Shown piece by piece: positions 1-9,008 of a stretch of DNA of 64,000 bases. Origin of the DNA: Clostridium lundense DSM 17049 (lineage in GTDB: Bacteria; Bacillota; Clostridia; Clostridiales; Clostridiaceae); assembly GCF_000619945.1 (NCBI RefSeq), contig NZ_JHVC01000006.1:124001-188000 (forward strand), in the 5' to 3' direction. Numbering within the stretch: the first letter of the stretch is position 1; each line of letters starts with the position of its first letter. The notes beneath the pieces are model-generated. The model saw only the letters and a program-made list of their open reading frames with translations. It searched no databases and was not told the origin of the DNA. The position numbers and the translations under genes were made by a program.

Positions 1-618
1 TTTAAATGCTTCTTTTATATCTTTGTCTTGTTTTAAAATTATATACTTATCTCCAAAGTAAACACGAGAATCATTCATTTTAGAATAAGGCCATAATGCT
101 AATACTCTATTAGGAAGCAATCCAGTATTCCTCTTAGGCTGAGCAATTACCTCTACTCCCCCTGGTGCCATAACTGTAAGAGCCCATGCTGCTAGTTGGA
201 TATCCCATGCATTTTTATTAGTTAATCTATGAATTATTTTAACATTACTTCCACTATCACCTAAAATTATTTCAACTTCTTTTTTTATTTGGGTCCAAGG
301 CTCTACTTCACTTTCCAATACAACTCCATTGCCACTTTTTGTCCATTTTACTTCTTTATTATCTGGTATATATGTTCTAGGATTTTCCTCTGGACTATGC
401 CATAATCTATGTCCCCCCAGTAAATACCACTGTTCACCAAAAACATTCATGGTAGTAGGATTATCTTCACAAAATTCATTTTCTCCTCCTATAAAACTAT
501 ATCTTATTATTCTAGGTCCCATATCCAATGTAATATAAAGCTCTACCTCTTCGTTAGATATTCTTAAGCAATTTCCGAAACCTTTGTAATTAATCTCTTC
601 TAACTTTACATTCATCAT
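1..618 (-). CDS. Aldose-epimerase/mutarotase-like protein, 3' end outside window
   Basis: Partial gene whose N-terminal 206 residues are visible and whose C-terminus lies beyond the window edge. It begins with two ATGs; the upstream one is preceded by AAGGGG at good spacing. The product is beta-rich, has no signal peptide and shows the pattern of the DUF4380/galactose-mutarotase-like fold (early LDMGPRIIRYSF, then a GGHRLWHSPEENPRTY segment). It starts about 40 bases after the ROK regulator stop, so the two are probably one transcript. Its position in a xylose cluster suggests a sugar mutarotase or sugar-binding role, which is inference. The family call is moderate and the substrate is unknown. 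Confidence 0.6.
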   Translation of the reverse strand, partial: MMNVKLEEINYKGFGNCLRISNEEVELYITLDMGPRIIRYSFIGGENEFCEDNPTTMNVFGEQWYLLGGHRLWHSPEENPRTYIPDNKEVKWTKSGNGVVLESEVEPWTQIKKEVEIILGDSGSNVKIIHRLTNKNAWDIQLAAWALTVMAPGGVEVIAQPKRNTGLLPNRVLALWPYSKMNDSRVYFGDKYIILKQDKDIKEAFK

Positions 619-657
619 AAAAACATCCCCTTCTTAATTTTCCTTTTAATTTTTTCT

Positions 658-1836
658 CTAAATTATCTTACTTCCTAAAAAAAATAATTTATTATATGGA
701 AGTAACGCTGCTCCTTTAATAGACGAATCTTTTTTTAGTTTAGATAGTAATATTCTATTATCTTTTTCATTATAAAATTTATTTTCTATAAATACTTTTT
801 CATTTAAATAATTTAATAAGTTATCCTCGTATTCACTAATTTCACCACCAACAACCACATAATGTGGATCCAATGCTAAAATTATATTTTGAATTCCGAT
901 ACTTAAATAATCTATATATCTTTTCCACACTTTAATTGCGATTTCTTCATTATTATCTAGTTTATTAAAAAATTCCTTTAATAGACTTATCTTTTCTGTT
1001 GAATTATTATTATAATAATTTAAAAGAGCTCTTTCTGATACATACATTTCCCAGCAGCCTTTTCTTCCACAATTGCACTCTATACCATTAGGTACAATTG
1101 TCATGTGTCCAAATTCACCTGCTCTTTTGTTCTTTCCCTTATATAAATTATCTTCAACTATTACGCCTACTCCTATACCTTCAGTTATAGATATGTATAC
1201 TAAATTTTTCATTTCATTACCTATGCTTAAATTAATTTCTGCATAAGCAGCCGCATTAGCTTCATTTTCTATATATACAGGTATATTTATTCTGCTTTGA
1301 AATTTTTGAAAACATATATTCTTTACCATCAAGTTAGGTGCAATTTCTAATAACATTTTTTCTTCATTCACAGTTCCAGGTAAAGAAAATCCTACGCCTA
1401 GCACTTTGTATCTTTCTATTTTTGTCTCTTTTATAGCTATATCTATTTCTTCTTCTACTTTATCTAAAACTTTATTAAAATTTTGAAGACAGTTCATTTT
1501 AAAATACTTATCATATTGTATTTCTGAATCAAGATTTACAAGTATTATTCTTACATAATGTGGTTTAACTTCTACACCAAAAGAGTATCTAGCTGAAGAA
1601 ATAAATTTCACAATAACTGGTTTTCTACCACCAGTTGAATCCCCAACTCCCGCTTCCTCTAAAATACCTTCTTTTATCAGTTCATTTACATTATTTATAA
1701 TTGTTGGAACACTTATATTAAGCTTTTTTGATATATCCTGTTTGGTTAATTCTCTTTTTTTATATAGTAAATTTATTATTCTTTTCTTATTTGTAATTTT
1801 TATTGTTTCTTGATCTAAAATATTTAATTTAATCAT
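658..1836 (-). CDS. xylR: ROK-family transcriptional regulator, xylose repressor type
   Basis: A 392-residue ROK protein. It has an N-terminal winged helix-turn-helix (about residues 15-65, with ELTKQDISKKLNIS as helix-turn-helix), then a ROK sugar-kinase-like domain with the zinc motif CNCGRKGCWE near residue 260. I chose the ATG at 1836 because GGGGAG precedes it; an upstream ATG at 1869 has no such site. It lies after the xylFGHAB operon and before a mutarotase-like gene. ROK repressors of this kind release DNA on binding xylose or glucose. A dyad next to its promoter suggests autoregulation. The exact effector is inferred from context. Confidence 0.82.
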   Translation of the reverse strand: MIKLNILDQETIKITNKKRIINLLYKKRELTKQDISKKLNISVPTIINNVNELIKEGILEEAGVGDSTGGRKPVIVKFISSARYSFGVEVKPHYVRIILVNLDSEIQYDKYFKMNCLQNFNKVLDKVEEEIDIAIKETKIERYKVLGVGFSLPGTVNEEKMLLEIAPNLMVKNICFQKFQSRINIPVYIENEANAAAYAEINLSIGNEMKNLVYISITEGIGVGVIVEDNLYKGKNKRAGEFGHMTIVPNGIECNCGRKGCWEMYVSERALLNYYNNNSTEKISLLKEFFNKLDNNEEIAIKVWKRYIDYLSIGIQNIILALDPHYVVVGGEISEYEDNLLNYLNEKVFIENKFYNEKDNRILLSKLKKDSSIKGAALLPYNKLFFLGSKII

Positions 1837-1895
1837 ATTACTCCCCTGTAAAATATATAAAATCATCATAAATTAATTTAAATTTTTTCTATAAT

Positions 1896-1946
1896 TACAT
1901 TATAATTCTATTTTTGTTCCTTTCAATGAACTTTATTAAGTTCATT
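1896..1946 (-). promoter_or_regulatory. Promoter and dyad operator upstream of ROK regulator
   Basis: On the minus strand TTGAAA and TATAAT are separated by 16 bases. Directly upstream and touching the -35 is the dyad AATGAACTT-tatt-AAGTTCATT (1925-1946). Its position suits autorepression or activation by the downstream ROK protein. Binding is inferred. Confidence 0.5.
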
Positions 1947-1967
1947 AGTATATTATTAAAATTAAAG

Positions 1968-2000
1968 AAGCTGTTGGTTAACTATTTTCACCACCAGCTT
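1968..2000 (-). terminator. Hairpin terminator after xylB
   Basis: Minus strand AAGCTGGTGGT pairs with ACCAACAGCTT (one mismatch) around an 11-base loop and is followed by a T-rich run. It lies 35 bases after the xylB stop and probably ends the xylFGHAB transcript. Confidence 0.5.
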
Positions 2001-2034
2001 AGAAATCTGTTTATTTACTATCTATATTTTCTAA

Positions 2035-3570
2035 CTATTCATTGTCAATGTCATATAGAGATTTAAAATTATGTTCTAAAGATACATATAGATCTTTATA
2101 TGCTTCATAATATTTTGTATATATATTATGATTTTCTTCTATAGGAGTTTGTAAATTTTCTCTAGCTATTACCTTATCACAAGCTTCCTCTACTGAAGAA
2201 TATATTTCTGCTCCAACACCTGCAAGAAGTGCTACTCCTAATGCTGGTCCTTCACTTGAATTAATTGTTACAACTTCACTTTTAAACATATCTGATTGCA
2301 TTTGTCTCCAAAGGGGACTTCTTCCTCCCCCTCCAGATGCCCTCACTTCTTTAACATCTATGCCTAATTCCTTTATGATTTCCATACAATCCTTTAAACT
2401 ATAGCTTACACCTTCCATAACCGCTCTTAGCATATGAGCTTTTGTATGACGAGGAGTTAATCCAAAAAATACTCCCTTAGCATAAGGATCTAAATGTGGA
2501 GTTCTTTCTCCCATTAAATATGGAAGATAAATAAGTCCCTCACAACCTGGTAGTACATTTATTGCTTCCTTTGTCATAAGTTCATAAGGATCTACTCCCA
2601 TAAGTTTTGATGCTTCCTTTTCTGAGTTGCAAAAGTTATCTCTAAACCATTTTAAAGATAGTCCTGCTCCCTGGGTTACCCCCATTACATGCCAAGTATT
2701 AGGCACCGCATGACAAAAAGTATGAACTCTTCCTAATGGGTCTATAGTAACTTTATCTGTATAGGCAAAAACTACTCCTGAAGTTCCTATAGTAGATGAT
2801 ACTATTCCAGGTTTTACAATACCATTTCCTATAGCTCCTGCTGCTTGATCTCCTGCTCCTCCAACTACTATGGTACCTTCTTTAAGTCCTGTAAGTTCTG
2901 CTACTTCACTTGTTACTTTTCCTGTAACTTCTTGTGATTCATATACTGGAGCTAACAGATCTTTATCTATTTGCAACTTTTCTAATACTTCTTTACTCCA
3001 ATTTCTTTCTCTTACATTTAAAAGTTGCATACCACTTGCATCTGAAACCTCTGTTGCAAATTCTCCTGTAAGCATAAATCTTACATAATCTTTTGGAAGC
3101 AATATTTTATGTGCTTTTTCATAAATTTCAGGCTCGTTATTTTTAACCCACATAATTTTTGAAGCTGTAAATCCTGTTAAAGCTGGATTTGCTGTTATTT
3201 CTATTAATCTTTCTTTTCCTACCAAATTAGTTATTTGTTCACATTCTTTGCTAGTTCTTTGATCTGCCCATATAATAGAAGGTCTCAATACTTTGTTTTC
3301 TTTATCTAATAGCACAAGTCCATGCATTTGACCTGATAATCCTATACCTTTTATATCCTCACTATTAACTCCACTTTTTGTTATAACAGTTCTAATACTT
3401 TTTACTGTTGCCTGCCACCAATCTTCAGGTCTTTGTTCAGCCCAACCCGCCTTTGGTTGATAAAGTTCATATTCTTCTGTAGCACTGCTTATTGTATTCC
3501 CACAACTATCAAATAACACAGTTTTTGTGCCAGATGTTCCTATATCTATACCCAATAAATATTGTTTCAT
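2035..3570 (-). CDS. xylB: Xylulokinase
   Basis: A 511-residue FGGY-family kinase that phosphorylates D-xylulose to xylulose 5-phosphate for the pentose phosphate pathway. Visible motifs are the ATP-binding GIDIGTSGTK at the N-terminus, GLSGQMHGLVLLD near residue 80, the phosphate-2 region GGAGDQAAGAIGNG, and ASGGGGRSPLWRQ in the C-terminal lobe. The frame stays open upstream, but the start at 3570 has GGGAGG at ideal spacing and matches the usual family length. It follows xylA on the same strand, separated by a strong hairpin. Confidence 0.95.
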   Translation of the reverse strand: MKQYLLGIDIGTSGTKTVLFDSCGNTISSATEEYELYQPKAGWAEQRPEDWWQATVKSIRTVITKSGVNSEDIKGIGLSGQMHGLVLLDKENKVLRPSIIWADQRTSKECEQITNLVGKERLIEITANPALTGFTASKIMWVKNNEPEIYEKAHKILLPKDYVRFMLTGEFATEVSDASGMQLLNVRERNWSKEVLEKLQIDKDLLAPVYESQEVTGKVTSEVAELTGLKEGTIVVGGAGDQAAGAIGNGIVKPGIVSSTIGTSGVVFAYTDKVTIDPLGRVHTFCHAVPNTWHVMGVTQGAGLSLKWFRDNFCNSEKEASKLMGVDPYELMTKEAINVLPGCEGLIYLPYLMGERTPHLDPYAKGVFFGLTPRHTKAHMLRAVMEGVSYSLKDCMEIIKELGIDVKEVRASGGGGRSPLWRQMQSDMFKSEVVTINSSEGPALGVALLAGVGAEIYSSVEEACDKVIARENLQTPIEENHNIYTKYYEAYKDLYVSLEHNFKSLYDIDNE

Positions 3571-3621
3571 ACTTAACGCCTCCCTTTTTAGTTCATAATT
3601 AAAAATTTTATAAATTGAATT

Positions 3622-3661
3622 AACAGTGAAAAGCTTGGAGGGGTCTAAGCTTCCCACTGTT
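3622..3661 (-). promoter_or_regulatory. Strong intercistronic hairpin between xylA and xylB
   Basis: A 15-bp stem (AACAGTGGGAAGCTT with AAGCTTTTCACTGTT, two G-U pairs) closes a 10-base loop AGACCCCTCC. The minus strand continues into an A/T stretch ending in five T. It sits 24 bases after the xylA stop and may act as partial terminator, processing site or 3' stabiliser that sets xylB below xylA. Confidence 0.6.
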
Positions 3662-3685
3662 TTCAATTATATTATATTGTATTTT

Positions 3686-5005
3686 TTATACCTCAGTTAT
3701 ATATTGATTTACTATGCTTTCAAGCATTTCCTGTCTTCCTGATACATTATTTATTTCTTTTAACTCTAAAGCATGTTTTTCTAATTCTTTAAATCCAACT
3801 TTTCCTTCTACAATATCTTTTCCTATGCCAGTATTATAACTTTCATATCTTTTATCTATAAAGTTTTCTAATACTCTATCTTCTAATAATTTCTGTGCAA
3901 CCTTTAATCCCCTTGCAAATGCATCCATACCAGCAATATATCCATAGAATAGATCTGATGGTTCAAAAGAAGCTCTTCTTACTTTTGCATCAAAGTTAAG
4001 TCCACCTTTGTTTAATCCGCCATTTTTTAATATTTCATACATAGCAAAAGTTGTATCGTAAATATTTGTAGGGAACTGATCTGTATCCCATCCTAGCATC
4101 AAATCTCCTTGATTTGCATCTACACTTCCTAAAGCTCCATTAACTCTTGCTATATTTAATTCATGCTGGAAAGTATGCTGTGCTAATGTAGCATGATTAG
4201 CTTCTATATTCATCTTAAAGTGTTTCTCTAAGTCATACTTTCTTAAGAATCCTAAAACTGTAGCTACATCAAAATCATACTGATGTTTTGTTGGCTCCTT
4301 TGGCTTTGGCTCTATTAAGAACTGTCCATCAAAACCTATTTCTTTAGCATAATCTACAGCCATGTGTAATAATCTTGCGAAATTATCTAATTCTAATGTA
4401 GTATTTGTATTCAATAAAGTTTCATATCCTTCACGACCGCCCCAGAATACATAGTTTTGTCCGCCTAATTCTTTTGTAACTTCAATGGCCTTTTTAACCT
4501 GAGCTGCTACATAGGCAAAAACATCTGCATTAGGAGAAGTAGCTGCACCATGAACAAATCTTGGATTAGTAAAAGCATTAGCTGTTCCCCAAAGAACCTT
4601 TTTATCTGAATCCTTTAAAAATCCCTTTATATACTCTACTATTATATCTAAATTTTTATTAGTTTCTCTTAAATTACTTCCTTCTGGTGCAATATCTCTA
4701 TCATGAAAACAAAAGAATTCCATTCCCAATTTGTCCATAAACTCAAAGTTCGCTCTTACTCTAGCTTTAGCTAATTCAATAGGATCTGTAATACCATCCC
4801 AAGGACGAATCATTGTTCCTGCTCCAAATGGATCAGCACCATTTGCAGTATAAGTATGCCAATAGGATACTGCAAAACGTAAATGCTCTTTCATTGTTTT
4901 ATGTCCGATTTTTTCATCTGGATTATAATATTTAAAAGCTAATGGATTCTTTGAACCTTTTCCTTCATATTTTATTTGTGGTATATCTTTAAAAATCTCC
5001 TGCAT
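3686..5005 (-). CDS. xylA: Xylose isomerase
   Basis: A 439-residue class II xylose isomerase that converts D-xylose to D-xylulose in the cytoplasm. Both family signatures are present: VFWGGREGYE (about residue 185) and LIEPKPKEPTKHQYD (about 230, with a metal-ligand Glu). HDRDIAPEG carries the catalytic His region, and DANQGD and GWDTDQFP carry further metal ligands. Its ribosome binding site GAGGAGG is strong. It lies 34 bases after xylH, so it is co-transcribed with the importer. Confidence 0.97.
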   Translation of the reverse strand: MQEIFKDIPQIKYEGKGSKNPLAFKYYNPDEKIGHKTMKEHLRFAVSYWHTYTANGADPFGAGTMIRPWDGITDPIELAKARVRANFEFMDKLGMEFFCFHDRDIAPEGSNLRETNKNLDIIVEYIKGFLKDSDKKVLWGTANAFTNPRFVHGAATSPNADVFAYVAAQVKKAIEVTKELGGQNYVFWGGREGYETLLNTNTTLELDNFARLLHMAVDYAKEIGFDGQFLIEPKPKEPTKHQYDFDVATVLGFLRKYDLEKHFKMNIEANHATLAQHTFQHELNIARVNGALGSVDANQGDLMLGWDTDQFPTNIYDTTFAMYEILKNGGLNKGGLNFDAKVRRASFEPSDLFYGYIAGMDAFARGLKVAQKLLEDRVLENFIDKRYESYNTGIGKDIVEGKVGFKELEKHALELKEINNVSGRQEMLESIVNQYITEV

Positions 5006-5039
5006 AATAATATCCTCCTCATAATAATTAAATTTTAAA

Positions 5040-6185
5040 TTAAGATTGTTTATTCTTGGAAGTTATATCTAACCAAACTGCAATTAATAATATTAAACCT
5101 TTAACTATATACTGCCAGAATGGTTGAGTATTTAACATACTCATTCCATTATCAATACTTGCCATAACTAGAGCTCCTACTAAAGCTCCACTTACAGAAC
5201 CTGCTCCACCTGCTAAACTTGCTCCACCAATAACACAAGAAGCAATAGCGTCCAATTCAGCATTTTGTCCTGCTGCTACAGAACCTGCATTTAATCTAGC
5301 TGCTAAAAGAATTCCAGCTATAGCCGCCATTAATCCGTTAATAGCATAAATTATTAAAACACTTTTATTTACATTTATACCTGATAACTTAGCTGCTTCT
5401 CTATTACCACCAATTGCATATATTCTTCTTCCAAATACTGTATTGCTGCTAACAAATGAGAATATTATAGCAAGTACAAGCATTATAAATACAGGTACAG
5501 GGAAACCTTGATATTTATTAAGTATAACTATAAATAATACTGTCATTACAGTTATACCTGCTATTTTTGCAAAATCTAAAATTTTTGAAGGCATTTCTAA
5601 TCCATATTTAATTTTTTTCTTTCTGCTATTTGATATTATTAAGATACTGGCTAATATGGCTAATATACCTACAACATAACCAAACATATCTGGAAAATAA
5701 GCTTGTCCCACTATCTTTAAATCTTTTGTCAACGGTGCTACTGTTTGCCCTTTACTTATTCCAACAAGCGCTCCTCTAAACACTAACATTCCTGCAAGAG
5801 TAACAATGAAGGATGGAACTTTTTTGTATGCTATCCACCATCCATTCCATAATCCTAAAAGCAATCCTAAAACTAACACTATTGCTATAGTAGTTATAGC
5901 GTTCATCTTATACCATACATTTAGTATAGCTGCAATTCCTCCTAATAGTCCTAGTAATGAACCTACTGATAAATCTATTTCTCCTAATATAATTACAAAT
6001 ACCATTCCAATTGCCAAAATTCCTGTTATAGACATCTGTCTTAAAAGATTAGATAAATTTCTTGGAGTTATAAAATTTCCATGAGTTGTAACAGTAAATA
6101 TTATCCATATAGATACCATTGCTATTATCATGGTATATAATTTGGAATTAATTTTTATTTTTGTAGTTTCTTTTTTATTTTCCAT
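5040..6185 (-). CDS. xylH: Xylose ABC transporter permease
   Basis: A 381-residue RbsC/XylH-family permease of about 10 hydrophobic segments. It carries the conserved segment VIILGEIDLSVGSLLGLLGG (about residues 62-81) and the C-terminal GGASLAGGAGSVSGALVGAL motif typical of sugar ABC permeases. Its start overlaps the end of xylG by 11 bases, which suggests translational coupling. It is slightly longer than RbsC because of a cytoplasmic loop (near RKKKIKYGLE), a feature of XylH. Confidence 0.93.
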   Translation of the reverse strand: MENKKETTKIKINSKLYTMIIAMVSIWIIFTVTTHGNFITPRNLSNLLRQMSITGILAIGMVFVIILGEIDLSVGSLLGLLGGIAAILNVWYKMNAITTIAIVLVLGLLLGLWNGWWIAYKKVPSFIVTLAGMLVFRGALVGISKGQTVAPLTKDLKIVGQAYFPDMFGYVVGILAILASILIISNSRKKKIKYGLEMPSKILDFAKIAGITVMTVLFIVILNKYQGFPVPVFIMLVLAIIFSFVSSNTVFGRRIYAIGGNREAAKLSGINVNKSVLIIYAINGLMAAIAGILLAARLNAGSVAAGQNAELDAIASCVIGGASLAGGAGSVSGALVGALVMASIDNGMSMLNTQPFWQYIVKGLILLIAVWLDITSKNKQS

Positions 6186-7707
6186 TCTTGCTACCTCCTA
6201 TAGCACATTCCATAATCTTTTCTTGAGTTAACCCTTTATTTATAAAGTCGCCTTTTAATTCTCCTTCATGCATTACAAGGACTCTGTCACTTATTCCTAG
6301 TACCTCTGGAAGTTCTGATGATACCATAATTATGGATATACCTTTCTTTACAAGTTCAAACATTAGTTTATATATCTCATACTTTGCACCTACATCTATT
6401 CCCCTAGTAGGTTCATCTAATATTAATATTTTAGGTTCTACTAAAAGATTCTTTGCTAAAACTACCTTTTGTTGATTTCCTCCACTTAGACTACCCACAT
6501 TTAAATCCATACTGGAGGTTTTTATTTTTATTTCTTCAATGTATTTTTTTACATCTAATATTTCCTCATCTTTATTTATACAATTAAACTTACCTTTATA
6601 GTTAAGTATGTTGGCTATAGTTATATTGTTTCTCACAGACATATCGGCTATAATCCCATGTCTTTTTCTATCTTCTGGGACCATTGCAATACCATGCTTC
6701 AATGCATCACTTGGTCCTTTTATATTAAGCTTTTGTCCTTTTAGATAAGCTTCACCTTCATATTTACCAGGATAACTTCCATAAATGCATGAAACCAATT
6801 CAGTTCTCCCTGATCCTATAAGTCCAGCTATACCTAAAATTTCTCCTTTTCTTAATTTAAAGCTTAAATCCTTAACCTTCTTTATTTTCTTATTTACGCT
6901 ATCATAGGCAACAAAATTCTTTACCTCAAAGAACTCTTCCCCTATTTGATGTTCTTCCCTAGGGTATAAATCCTTCATTTCTCTTCCAACCATCATGTTT
7001 ATGATCTTTTCTTGAGTTAAATTATCAATAGATTCTGTGCCTATAGTTTTTCCATCTCTTATTACTGTAACATTATCTGCTAAAGCCATTACTTCATTTA
7101 ATTTATGTGATATATATATACAGGTAACACCTTTTGCTTTCAATCTATTCATTATGCTCATAAGTACTTCAACTTCACTATCTGTTAACGAAGCTGTAGG
7201 TTCATCTAATATAAGTAACTTAGCATTTTTCGATAAAGCCTTTGCAATCTCAACTAATTGCTGTTGTCCTATACCTAACTCCTTTATTTGTGTAGCTGGA
7301 TTTACATCAAGCCTTACCTCATCCAATAATTTTTTTGTCTTATTATACATTTCATTAAAATTAATAATTCCATGATTACTAATTTCTGAACCAATAAATA
7401 TATTTTCACTAATTGATAATTCCTTAATTAAAGCCAATTCCTGATGAATAATTACAATTCCTAAATCCTCTGAATCTTTTATCCCATTTAAATTTATTTT
7501 TTTACCTTCATATATTATTTCTCCACCATAGTTTCCTGTTTTATAAATTCCACTTAAGACTTTCATCAAAGTAGATTTACCCGCACCATTTTCACCACAT
7601 AATGCATGTATTTCTCCTTCTTTAACTTTAAGACAGACATTATCCAAAGCCTTTACACCTGAAAACTCTTTAGTTATATTATTCATTTCTAATATATATT
7701 TGCTCAT
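6175..7707 (-). CDS. xylG: Xylose ABC transporter ATP-binding protein
   Basis: A 510-residue tandem ATPase. Domain 1 has Walker A GENGAGKST (about residue 39), a degenerate signature GIGQQQLVEIAKAL and Walker B LLILDEPTASL. Domain 2 has LSGGNQQKVVLAKNL and ILILDEPTRGID, with its own altered Walker A (GLIGSGRTEL). This asymmetry is normal for the CUT2 monosaccharide importer family. It energises XylH with XylF as the binding protein. It starts 77 bases after xylF, across a strong hairpin. Confidence 0.94.
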   Translation of the reverse strand: MSKYILEMNNITKEFSGVKALDNVCLKVKEGEIHALCGENGAGKSTLMKVLSGIYKTGNYGGEIIYEGKKINLNGIKDSEDLGIVIIHQELALIKELSISENIFIGSEISNHGIINFNEMYNKTKKLLDEVRLDVNPATQIKELGIGQQQLVEIAKALSKNAKLLILDEPTASLTDSEVEVLMSIMNRLKAKGVTCIYISHKLNEVMALADNVTVIRDGKTIGTESIDNLTQEKIINMMVGREMKDLYPREEHQIGEEFFEVKNFVAYDSVNKKIKKVKDLSFKLRKGEILGIAGLIGSGRTELVSCIYGSYPGKYEGEAYLKGQKLNIKGPSDALKHGIAMVPEDRKRHGIIADMSVRNNITIANILNYKGKFNCINKDEEILDVKKYIEEIKIKTSSMDLNVGSLSGGNQQKVVLAKNLLVEPKILILDEPTRGIDVGAKYEIYKLMFELVKKGISIIMVSSELPEVLGISDRVLVMHEGELKGDFINKGLTQEKIMECAIGGSKNGK

Positions 7708-7733
7708 ATAAATTACCTGCCTTTTTATTCAAT

Positions 7734-7772
7734 TTTTACTAAAAGGGAAATTAATCTTCCCTTTTAGTAAAA
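7734..7772 (-). promoter_or_regulatory. Intercistronic hairpin between xylF and xylG
   Basis: A perfect 16-bp stem (TTTTACTAAAAGGGAA with TTCCCTTTTAGTAAAA) around a 7-base loop. Such hairpins after the first, binding-protein gene commonly protect that part of the message or stop most transcripts, giving more XylF than XylG/H. The role here is inferred. Confidence 0.6.
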
Positions 7773-7784
7773 TATAAACTTTAA

Positions 7785-8843
7785 TTATTTTTTATTAACT
7801 TCTTCCATAGTATGGAATCCATCTTTTACTATTGTTTCTTTCATATTATCTTTAGTTACAGCTATAGGAGCTAATAATTTTGATTTAACATCCTTTTTCC
7901 CGTTGTTTACACTACCATTTGTCTCCACATCTTCACCTTTAGCCATCTTAACTGCCATTTCAGCTGCATTTGTTGCTAATGTTTTTATTGGTTTATAAAC
8001 TGTCATTGTCTGCTTACCTTCAACTATTCTTTGACATGCTGCTAAGTCTGCATCCTGTCCTGAAATAGCTACTTTACCATCTAACTTCTGAGCTGCTAAA
8101 GCTTGTATTGCTCCACCAGCAGTACTATCATTTGAAGCTACAACTGCATCAATTTTATTGTTATTAGCTGTCAATGCATTTTCCATTATCTTTAAAGCTT
8201 CTTCTGGTAACCAATCTTTTGCCCACTGATCTCCAGCAACTTTTATCTCTTTTTTATCTATAAGTGGTTTTAAAACATTCATTTGTCCTTTTCTAAATAA
8301 TTTAGCATTATTATCAGTTGGTGAACCTCCCATTAAGAAAAAGTTTCCTTTTGGAACTTGTTTAAGTAAAGCTTCTGCCTGTAATTCTCCAACTTTTACA
8401 TTATCAAAGGAAATATAATTATCTACATCACAATTAGTTAATAATCTATCATATGCTAATACTTTTACTCCATTTTTATGTGCTTCTTCTACTATAGCAC
8501 CCATAGCTTCTCCATTATGTGGAATTACAACTAGTACATCTATTCCTTGAGAAATTAAATTTTCTGCTTGTGAATATTGAGTTTGGTCATCTCCATTAGC
8601 TGATTGAACTAAAACCTCAGCGCCAAGTTCCTTAGCTTTTGCTGAAAACAGGTCTCTATCATGCTGCCATCTTTCAAGTCTTAAGTCATCAATACTCATA
8701 CCTATTTTAATTCCTTTTTTACTATCTTTCTTTGCTGCTGTATCTGCTGTTTCTTTTTTACCTGAACAACCTGCTAATGCAGCTGTTGTAATAACTGTCA
8801 TTAACGCTAATGTTATTACCTTAAAAAGCTTCTTACTTTTCAT
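7785..8843 (-). CDS. xylF: D-xylose-binding lipoprotein of the ABC importer
   Basis: A 352-residue type 1 periplasmic-binding-fold protein, anchored outside the membrane. The signal peptide ends in a lipobox AALAGC with the lipidated Cys at residue 26. Segments such as GMSIDDLRLERWQHDRDLF (start of the mature domain) and DGKVAISGQDADLAACQ are typical of XylF. GGGGGAG precedes the ATG. It is the first gene of xylFGHAB, downstream of the YesN-type regulator and a terminator, with a cre-like site just before it. Confidence 0.94.
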   Translation of the reverse strand: MKSKKLFKVITLALMTVITTAALAGCSGKKETADTAAKKDSKKGIKIGMSIDDLRLERWQHDRDLFSAKAKELGAEVLVQSANGDDQTQYSQAENLISQGIDVLVVIPHNGEAMGAIVEEAHKNGVKVLAYDRLLTNCDVDNYISFDNVKVGELQAEALLKQVPKGNFFLMGGSPTDNNAKLFRKGQMNVLKPLIDKKEIKVAGDQWAKDWLPEEALKIMENALTANNNKIDAVVASNDSTAGGAIQALAAQKLDGKVAISGQDADLAACQRIVEGKQTMTVYKPIKTLATNAAEMAVKMAKGEDVETNGSVNNGKKDVKSKLLAPIAVTKDNMKETIVKDGFHTMEEVNKK

Positions 8844-8866
8844 TTAAACTCCCCCTAATCAATTCT

Positions 8867-8882
8867 TTGATATTGTTTACAA
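8867..8882 (-). promoter_or_regulatory. Candidate CcpA catabolite-response element before xylF
   Basis: Minus strand TTGTAAACAATATCAA matches the Gram-positive cre consensus WTGNAANCGNWNNCAW at all fixed positions except the central G. It ends 24 bases upstream of the xylF ATG, downstream of any plausible promoter, where CcpA would act as a roadblock. CcpA control is inferred. Confidence 0.5.
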
Positions 8883-8962
8883 TTAAATTTTATCTATAAC
8901 TTCCAACTTTATCTATGCACTTATTTGTCTAAAAGCTATACATATCTGTCCTCTTTTGCGGC

Positions 8963-9006
8963 AAAAAAGTGCTATATAGCATTACTTTGCTATATAGCAC
9001 TTTTTT
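8963..9006. terminator. Terminator after the YesN-type regulator
   Basis: A perfect 19-bp stem (arms 8963-8981 and 8988-9006) with A6/T6 outer ends and a 6-base loop, so it can work on both strands. It separates the sensor genes from the xylFGHAB promoter. Confidence 0.85.
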
Positions 9007-9008
9007 AT

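Noticed and set aside
329..538. Short open frame on the plus strand
   Set aside because: It is the shadow of the mutarotase-like gene on the minus strand, which has a good start and a coherent protein.
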